Below are positions 58,520 through 64,000 of a stretch of DNA of 64,000 nt, piece by piece. Below the pieces are notes generated by a model. That model made no database searches. It was given only the letters and a program-made list of their open reading frames with translations, and was not told where the DNA came from. Every line of letters starts with the position of its first letter. Positions within the stretch are counted from its first letter, which is position 1. Both the position numbers and the translations under genes were made by a program. Source of the stretch: VRUE01 sp963704515 (GTDB taxonomy: Bacteria; Actinomycetota; Thermoleophilia; Solirubrobacterales; 70-9); NCBI GenBank assembly GCA_963704515.1, contig OY969913.1, forward strand, positions 496,001 through 560,000. The letters are read 5' to 3'.

Positions 58520-59391
58520 TCGCGCGGGAACGCCCCGCGCAGCGTGTGCGACATCTGCCGCGGCTCTTCGACCTGCGGGTAGTGGCCCAGCTCCGGCAGC
58601 TCGATCACCGCCGCGTCGGGGCGCAGTGCGCAGAGCGCGTCCAGCACGTCGACCGTCGCCACCGGGTCGCGCATCCCCCAGGCGAAGGTGACCTCCCCCG
58701 GCCAGTCGCGGATCGCCCCGTGCCAGCGCTCGGCGTGCTCTTCTCGCTGGTCCATGTAGGAGATCAGCCGGTGGCCGAGCCTGCGGCCACCGTTGTGGCA
58801 GAGCAGCGACCACTGGTCCTCCGCCTCCTCCTCGCTCAGCGGATGCTTCTCGGAGAAGACCGAGCCGAACTGGTGGCGGAAGACCCGCTCGCTGGAGAGC
58901 CGCGAGAAGAGCGGCCCGAGGCGGCTGCGCAGGATGCGCTGCGCCGGGGTCGGGCTGGCCTTCTCGAGGACCATGCTGCCGTTGAAGAGCATCGCGCCCT
59001 CCAGCCAGAACCCGAGCTTCTTTTCGAGGTCGCGCGCCATCAGCTCGTTGGCGACCGAGGTGCCCATGTCGTGGGCGAGGACGAAGACCGGCCGGCCCTC
59101 GCCGTAGCGCGCCACCAGCTCTTCGGTCAGGTCCGCCTGCCAGAAGAGGCTGTACTCGTGCTCACGCGGCTTGTCCGAGAGGCCGAAGCCGAGGAAGTCG
59201 AAGGCGAGCACGTTGCGCCGCCGGTCGTGCTCGAGCATCCGCTGCCAGTCATAGGAGCTGGACGGGAAGCCGTGCAGGAGCAGCAGCAGTGGCCCCTCTC
59301 GCTCCCTGCGCATCACATGAATCCGGTGGCCGCGGAACTCGACGCGCTCGCCGCGGCGCTGCCAGCGCTGAACCCGCTCGGTGAGAGCCAC
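58504..59391 (-). CDS. Alpha/beta hydrolase with Asp nucleophile (epoxide hydrolase/haloalkane dehalogenase-like)
   Basis: 295 residues with a GTG start. Oxyanion loop LLLLLHGFPSSSYDW, nucleophile elbow VFVLAHDMGTSVAN with Asp instead of Ser, and catalytic His in ELPELGHYPQVEEP. The Asp nucleophile (GHDxG-type) separates this from esterases and fits epoxide hydrolases or dehalogenases. Substrate unknown. It is followed on the same strand, further upstream, by a second alpha/beta hydrolase (15-nt spacing), so the two may be co-expressed. Confidence 0.9.
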   Translation of the reverse strand: MALTERVQRWQRRGERVEFRGHRIHVMRREREGPLLLLLHGFPSSSYDWQRMLEHDRRRNVLAFDFLGFGLSDKPREHEYSLFWQADLTEELVARYGEGRPVFVLAHDMGTSVANELMARDLEKKLGFWLEGAMLFNGSMVLEKASPTPAQRILRSRLGPLFSRLSSERVFRHQFGSVFSEKHPLSEEEAEDQWSLLCHNGGRRLGHRLISYMDQREEHAERWHGAIRDWPGEVTFAWGMRDPVATVDVLDALCALRPDAAVIELPELGHYPQVEEPRQMSHTLRGAFPRDQASE

Positions 59392-59406
59392 CCCCGCCCC
59401 CGCCCG

Positions 59407-60249
59407 CTAGGCGAAGCGCTTGACGAACGCGAGCGCCGCCTCGGCAACCTCGCGCCAGCCGTCGTCGATCGTCAGCGAGTGGCCGCGGTTGGCGAATTCG
59501 GCGTGCTCGGTCACCCCGGGGTTGTGGCCCTTCTGCTTCTTGAAGGCGGCCTTGCTCATCGCCGGCGGCACCGAGTGGTCGGCCTCGCCGGTGGTGATCA
59601 GCAGCGGCCCGCGGTCCGGGTTCCTGGTGTCGACCCTGGTCTCCGCCCCGGGGTTGAAGTTGGCCATTGCCGCCTGGAAGATCGGCTTGCCCGGGGCGGC
59701 GACGTGGTAGGAGTCGTAGAGGCGCTTCGCCTGCGCCTCGTCGACCGCGTTGGCCCAGCCGTAGCGGAACTGGGAGAAGCTGAGAGCGACGGCCTTGCCG
59801 CGATTGAGCGGGTTGCCGAGCACCGGGAAGGTCGAGCGCAGGGCCGGGATCGGCAGCGGCAGAACGCCCTTGAACGGCGCCGGGTCGACCGCCACCGTGG
59901 CGACCGAGAGGCCGCGCCCGGCGAGGTTCTGGGCCAGCAGGCCGCCGAAGGAGTGACCGACGATCGCCGGCTTGCGGCTCAGGCCGCCGACCACCTCCGC
60001 CATGTGGTCGGCCACCGCGCCGACGCCGTTGCCGGCGACCGCCTGCGGGTTGGCCCGCGCCTGCTCGACCGTCTCCGGATCGCCCGGCCAGCTCGGCGCC
60101 AGCGGCGCGTACCCCGCCCCCTCGAAGAGGTCCATCCAGGCCCGCCAGCTGCTCGGCAGCAGCCAGAGCCCGTGGATGAAGACGACCGGCGTGCGGTCCG
60201 TCGCGTTGGCCTCCGCGACCAGCTTGGCCTCCTGCTCGGTGATCGCCAC
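59407..60249 (-). CDS. Alpha/beta hydrolase with Ser nucleophile
   Basis: 280 residues with a GTG start. VVFIHGLWLLPSSWRAWMDLF carries the oxyanion turn; the nucleophile elbow is PAIVGHSFGGLLAQNLA; an Asp (TTGEADHSVPPAMS) and terminal His (RGHSLTIDDGW) complete the triad. This resembles lipase/esterase and AB-hydrolase family proteins of unknown substrate; two hydrolases in tandem suggest a small catabolic unit. No signal peptide is visible, so it acts in the cytoplasm. Confidence 0.9.
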   Translation of the reverse strand: MAITEQEAKLVAEANATDRTPVVFIHGLWLLPSSWRAWMDLFEGAGYAPLAPSWPGDPETVEQARANPQAVAGNGVGAVADHMAEVVGGLSRKPAIVGHSFGGLLAQNLAGRGLSVATVAVDPAPFKGVLPLPIPALRSTFPVLGNPLNRGKAVALSFSQFRYGWANAVDEAQAKRLYDSYHVAAPGKPIFQAAMANFNPGAETRVDTRNPDRGPLLITTGEADHSVPPAMSKAAFKKQKGHNPGVTEHAEFANRGHSLTIDDGWREVAEAALAFVKRFA

Positions 60250-60275
60250 GGTGAGGCGATCCTAACCGCGATCGC

Positions 60276-62324
60276 TCAGCCCGTGTAGGGGTGGGTCGGC
60301 ATCGTGCCTTCCGGGCTGAGCAGGTCGAACCCGTCCGGGGTGTTGAGATGGTCGACGCCGCGCCCCGGCGAGTCGGTGCGGCCGTACTGCCAGACGATCT
60401 TCCGCGAGCGCGGGTCGACGATCACCACCCGGTGGCGGTAGTCGTCGTTGACGGCCAGGTCGCCATTGGGGAAGCGCTCCACCAGGCTCGGATGGTCGAG
60501 CATCCCGTGCCCCGAGGAGGGCTGGTAGGACCAGAGGATCTTGCCGGCTCGGTTGAACTCGAAAAGGCCGCCGGGGCTCGTGTAGTCGGCGACCAGGTAG
60601 CGGTCGGGGCCGATCTGCTGCGGATCGGAGGGGTAGGAGATCGGCAGCTGCACGCTCCAGACCAGCTTGCCGGTGCGGGTGACTTCGTCGATGTAGGAGC
60701 CGTTCACCTCGGAGATCAGCAGGTTGCCGTTGCGCAGCGGCGTGTCGCCGTTGGGCGAGCCGAGCGCCCGCGGCGGTTCGTGTTCGCAGCGCGAGGGTTC
60801 GCCGAATTCATGCAGCACCTTCTTCGCGTGGGAGACGATCAGCACCCGGCAGTTCTGCGCGTCGGCCACCGAGACGCTGCCGTCGCGCCAGAGGTAGGCG
60901 TCGTCGGGCTCGTGCAGGTAGCCGGGTTCGGAGCCGGTGACGCCCGGGTGGCCGTAGGACCAGAGCAGCTTGCCGGAGGGGAAGCCGATCTGGACGATGC
61001 GCTCGTTCTGCTCCTCGTTGGAGATGATCTGCGTGCCGCCGTGGGTGAAGAAGGCGTCGTCCGGGAAGTAGAAGCCGCCCGGGGGCGCCGGATGGGCGCG
61101 GGAGGGAAAGCGCCAGAGCACTTTCTTGCTGGCGTTGACGACCAGCAGCCGGTTGTTGCCGCGGTCGGCGATCAGCAGCCGGCCTTCGAACGGCGGCGGC
61201 GGGCCGGCGTGCGCCGAGGACTTGCCCGCGGCCGGTTCCTTCGGCGTCTCCTTGACCGTGTGCAGGCGCAGCTCGACCAGGCTCGCGAGCGTCGTGCCGC
61301 CGGCCCCCTTGCCGCCGATCAGGTAGGCGGTCGAGCCGACGACCGCCGCCGCGCCGCCGGAGACGGGGGTGGGCAGGCGACCCGCCGCGACCACCTTGCC
61401 GCCGTCCGGCTCGAAGCGCCAGATCCGGTCGCTGGGGGCGCCGCCCGCTTCGCCGCCGAGCACGTAGACGGCGCCGCCGAGGACGACCGCGGCGGCGTGG
61501 GAGAGCGCCTGCGGGAGGTGGCCGACGATCCGCGCCTCGCCGGTTGCCGGGTCGACCTCCTGGATCGCGTCGCTCGACCCGCCGCTCGCGGTCTCGCCGC
61601 CGAAGGCGTAGATCCGGCCGCCGAGCGCGGCGACCGCCAGGTAGCGGCCCGGGGCGGGCAGGGTCGCCACCTGGCTGAAGCTCGCTCCGTCGCCGGTCGC
61701 GAGCACCGAGTCGAGCGGGCTGGTCCCGTCGTAGCCGCCGAGCACGTAGGCGCGGCTGCCGACGCTCACCGCGCTCAGGTCGGAGCGCACCGTGGGCAGC
61801 TGGCCGACCGCGGTTGCCATCGTCCCGGCGGCCACTTGTCCGCCCGCCACGGGCAGCGCCTGCACACCGTCGCTGCTCGTTTCCGTACCGCCGCCGAAGA
61901 CCAGCACCCGGCTGCCGAGCAGCGTCGCCGCGGCGTCGTGCAGCGGGCCGCCGAGGGCGCCCGCTTCGCGCACTCGTCCGCTCGCCGGGTCGAGCTGGAA
62001 GACGCCGCTCACCGAGGCTTCGCTCGCGTCGAGCCCACCCAGGATCAGCGGCCCGCCGCTCAGTCCGACCGCCGACTCGGCCGCAACCGGTGCCGGCAGC
62101 GGCCGCGCCGCGCGGGCGACGAGAACCGTTCGCGAGACCGCCGCGGCGGGATCGGCGGCGCTGCCGCCGCCCGATCCCGACCCGCCGGTCTTCAGCGCGA
62201 GAACCGCCACGGCAACGATGCCGAGGCCGGCGATCAGCGGCAGCAGGCGCCTCCGCCGGTGTGCTCGCGCGCGGGCGGCCCGCCCGCCTGCGCGCCGGGC
62301 ACGCTTGGGCCGCCGCTCGTTCAC
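60276..62324 (-). CDS. Membrane-anchored Kelch/NHL double-propeller protein
   Basis: 682 residues with a GTG start. A very basic N-terminus (RPKRARRAGGRAARARAHRRRR) and one membrane helix (LLPLIAGLGIVAVAVLAL) precede about six Kelch repeats (LYVFGGxTxxx, e.g. VLVFGGGTETSSDG, AYVLGGYDGTSPLD, IYAFGGETASGG, VYVLGGEAGGAPS), followed by a Pro-rich linker and a second propeller (LLIADRGNNRLLVV, NERIVQIGFPSGKLLWSYG, SVADAQNCRVLIVS) resembling NHL/arylsulfotransferase-type propellers. Probably an extracellular binding or sensing protein. Confidence 0.85.
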   Translation of the reverse strand: MNERRPKRARRAGGRAARARAHRRRRLLPLIAGLGIVAVAVLALKTGGSGSGGGSAADPAAAVSRTVLVARAARPLPAPVAAESAVGLSGGPLILGGLDASEASVSGVFQLDPASGRVREAGALGGPLHDAAATLLGSRVLVFGGGTETSSDGVQALPVAGGQVAAGTMATAVGQLPTVRSDLSAVSVGSRAYVLGGYDGTSPLDSVLATGDGASFSQVATLPAPGRYLAVAALGGRIYAFGGETASGGSSDAIQEVDPATGEARIVGHLPQALSHAAAVVLGGAVYVLGGEAGGAPSDRIWRFEPDGGKVVAAGRLPTPVSGGAAAVVGSTAYLIGGKGAGGTTLASLVELRLHTVKETPKEPAAGKSSAHAGPPPPFEGRLLIADRGNNRLLVVNASKKVLWRFPSRAHPAPPGGFYFPDDAFFTHGGTQIISNEEQNERIVQIGFPSGKLLWSYGHPGVTGSEPGYLHEPDDAYLWRDGSVSVADAQNCRVLIVSHAKKVLHEFGEPSRCEHEPPRALGSPNGDTPLRNGNLLISEVNGSYIDEVTRTGKLVWSVQLPISYPSDPQQIGPDRYLVADYTSPGGLFEFNRAGKILWSYQPSSGHGMLDHPSLVERFPNGDLAVNDDYRHRVVIVDPRSRKIVWQYGRTDSPGRGVDHLNTPDGFDLLSPEGTMPTHPYTG

Positions 62325-62453
62325 GCCGGGCAGCTTCGGGGTCGACCGTAAAAGCGCCTTAAGCCGAGTTTGAGAGAACTCTCACCCGGGCCGCCGCCCT
62401 GCAACGTTTCTCGCATCGTCATATGGATGAGCCCCGCGGTCGATTACTTGTCC

Positions 62454-63356
62454 ATGAACCTCGTCAGCGGCAAGCGCGCCGCCCTCGCTCTCGTCCTGTC
62501 CATCGCGGCCTTCGCCACGCTCGCATCCGGCGCGACGGCGGCGCCCCTGGGAGGCGGGGTCCAGCTCGGCTTCCAGCCCGCCAGTCACGACTTCGGCCTG
62601 CAGCAGGTCTACTCGACCGCGCAGACCAACTTCCAGCTGCGCAACGAAGGCGAGGTCCAGGCGCCGATCTACTCGCTGGAAACGGCCGGCCCCGACTCCG
62701 GCTCGTTCTGGGTAGGCGGCGGCGACTGCTACGGCAAGACCCTGGAACCGGGCGAAAGCTGCTCGCTGCAGGTCAACTTCAACCCCGGCGACATGCGGCC
62801 CTACTCCGCCCAGGTGCGGGTCGGCTCCGCGGAAGGCGCAACCTTCACCGCCGCCCTCAGCGGCGAAGGCGGTCGCTCGATCTTCACCCCCGCCACCGAC
62901 CCGACCAACTTCGGTTCCGTCGCGGTCGGCGCGCCCCCCATCACCCGCACGATCGACGTCACCAACACCGGCAACATGCCGGGCGGCGTCTTCATCGCGG
63001 TGATCTCCGGCGGCGCGGTCGGCAGCTTCCACCTGCTCGACGAGAACTGCACCAACACGCTGCTCTCGCCGGCCGCCACCTGCAACGCCGTGGTCCGCTT
63101 CCAGCCGATCTCGACCGGCGCCAAGACCGCCCGCTTCAGCCTCTTCGGCGAAAGCGACGGCGGCGCCCAGGCCACGCTCACCGGTATCGGCCTCGAGCCC
63201 GATCCCCCGGTGGCCGACTCCCCCCAGGCCGCGGTCGTCACCCAGGCCAAGGCCCCCCGGAAGCGGCGCGTCCGCCGCAACCCCCGCCGCCATCGCACGC
63301 TGAAGCGAGGCCGCCGGCACCGCGCCGGCCTCGCCCCCCGGCGCGCGATCCGCTAG
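62454..63356 (+). CDS. Secreted protein with two ASH (choice-of-anchor D) domains and Arg-rich tail
   Basis: 300 residues from the ATG at 62454, where the signal peptide begins (MNLVSGKRAALALVLSIAAF); ATGs at 62427 and earlier are possible. Two beta-sandwich repeats: QPASHDFGLQQVYSTAQTNF...CSLQVNFNPGDMRPYSAQV and PTNFGSVAVGAPPITRTIDV...CNAVVRFQPISTGAKTARF, each ending GxGxEGG/TGIG, the hallmark of ASH-type domains. A basic tail (APRKRRVRRNPRRHRTLKR) ends the protein. It converges with the next gene, sharing the CTAG stop bases. Confidence 0.82.
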   Translation: MNLVSGKRAALALVLSIAAFATLASGATAAPLGGGVQLGFQPASHDFGLQQVYSTAQTNFQLRNEGEVQAPIYSLETAGPDSGSFWVGGGDCYGKTLEPGESCSLQVNFNPGDMRPYSAQVRVGSAEGATFTAALSGEGGRSIFTPATDPTNFGSVAVGAPPITRTIDVTNTGNMPGGVFIAVISGGAVGSFHLLDENCTNTLLSPAATCNAVVRFQPISTGAKTARFSLFGESDGGAQATLTGIGLEPDPPVADSPQAAVVTQAKAPRKRRVRRNPRRHRTLKRGRRHRAGLAPRRAIR

Positions 63357-64000
63357 CCGCCCTCGACTTCGCGGTAGTGGTCTCGCCAGATTCCCCTGTA
63401 GACGCGCAGGTGGCGGGGCAGCGTCTTCAGCCCGGGGATGAAGGGGATGCAGATGAAGGCGAGGCTGAGGATCGCCATCACGACGAAGATCAGCGCGTCG
63501 GCGTTGGGCGATTCGAGGAACGGTTCGACCTGGTACCAGGCGCTGAACAGCCAGAGCCAGACCTGGCCCGGGTAGCTGCCGGTCTCGTTCATCATCCCCC
63601 ACTGGGTGCCGAGCAGATGCTGTCCTTCGGCCCGTTCCTCGAAGTATTCGCCGCCCGCGAGGAAGAGCAGCGGCTTGGTGTAGTTGGTCTGGTAGAAGCG
63701 GCCTTCGCCGGCCAGCAGCGCGCCGTCGAGGCCACCGCTCTGCGCCAGGGCCAGCTCCGCGCCCATCATCGTCGCCACCGGGCCGTAGCGGCCGGGGGGA
63801 ACGAGAACCGCCTCGCCGCCCGGGTAGCGCGCCCCTTCGAGGCCGGCTTCGTAGGCCGCGATCCAGGCTTCCTGGAGGCGCGGCGGGGCCGCTTCGTAGA
63901 TCCGGATCGCGCGCTGCAGGCGCGGGCTGCCCGGTAGCGCGCGCAGCGGTTCGAGCACGAAGTCGCGCGCGGTGTCGATCGGGATGCGCACCCCGGCGGC
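63353..64000 (-). CDS. Membrane protein, C-terminal part (start beyond window)
   Basis: At least 215 residues; the frame is open to the window edge and continues upstream on the minus strand. The visible part has a large, probably external domain (ARYPGGEAVLVPPGRYGPVA, QTNYTKPLLFLAGGEYFEER, LGTQWGMMNETGSYPGQVWL), one or two helices (NADALIFVVMAILSLAFICIPFIPG) and a short basic tail. I cannot name the family; a respiratory-chain accessory protein is one possibility. Most Glu codons are GAA, as in other exported segments. Confidence 0.6.
   Translation of the reverse strand, partial: AAGVRIPIDTARDFVLEPLRALPGSPRLQRAIRIYEAAPPRLQEAWIAAYEAGLEGARYPGGEAVLVPPGRYGPVATMMGAELALAQSGGLDGALLAGEGRFYQTNYTKPLLFLAGGEYFEERAEGQHLLGTQWGMMNETGSYPGQVWLWLFSAWYQVEPFLESPNADALIFVVMAILSLAFICIPFIPGLKTLPRHLRVYRGIWRDHYREVEGG

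Overview
The window is high-GC, gene-dense bacterial chromosome. The order transpeptidase, PASTA-type PknB kinase, D-Ala-D-Ala ligase, the heavy use of GTG/TTG starts, frequent 4-nt ATGA/GTGA overlaps, many starts only 6-8 nt behind a TAnnnT box (leaderless mRNAs), a LexA box of the CGAAC-N4-GTTCG type and the ImuB/DnaE2 cassette all point to Actinobacteriota. The many TetR regulators and the secreted proteins with Lys/His- or Arg-rich tails suggest class Thermoleophilia (Solirubrobacterales-like). That class-level assignment is inference.

Layout. 1-3328: cell-wall genes (end of a PBP, pknB, ddl). 3371-9583: an accessory block with less GC-extreme codon use, holding an NTPase-sugar-transferase fusion, a VapBC pair and two unrecognised membrane-associated proteins. 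9615-15168: a minus-strand run dedA-uppP-fic-purM-serine/threonine kinase. 15226-30023: a surface polysaccharide locus (FlaA1/CapD-type dehydratase, LytR_C protein, Wzy-like ligase/polymerase, Wzx-like flippase, three glycosyltransferases, initiating sugar transferase, GNAT, FemAB-like transferase). A TasA/camelysin-like protein, a SipW-type signal peptidase and a second secreted protein sit inside it. 30024-32910: DUF3105 protein, metF, a possible structured RNA, an enoyl-CoA hydratase. 32912-40215: eight TetR-family modules in seven reading frames, interrupted only by pyrF and a second VapBC. 40217-40428: remnant of a small two-gene module. 40724-50115: five consecutive exported proteins, four of them overlapping or nearly abutting. 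50181-52461: HipBA and a further TetR. 52477-57001: LexA box, ImuB-like protein, DUF6504, DnaE2 (SOS mutagenesis). 57044-64000: DHA2 transporter, two alpha/beta hydrolases, a Kelch/propeller protein, an ASH-domain protein and a partial membrane protein.

How the genes fit together. The ends and the middle are dominated by envelope functions: peptidoglycan precursor and lipid-carrier recycling (ddl, uppP), transmembrane Ser/Thr kinases, polysaccharide assembly and large secreted proteins. Much of the rest is regulatory or defensive (TetR array, three toxin-antitoxin modules, Fic).

The most unusual sequence-level signals are: (i) an abrupt switch from GAG to GAA for glutamate at the membrane boundary of PknB, echoed in other exported segments; (ii) long perfect or near-perfect palindromes inserted in frame inside three genes; (iii) the orphan TetR array with leaderless promoters, including a tandem TetR-TetR reading frame with a promoter inside it; (iv) the NTPase-sugar-transferase fusion; and (v) 45-bp-spaced repeats at the fic start.
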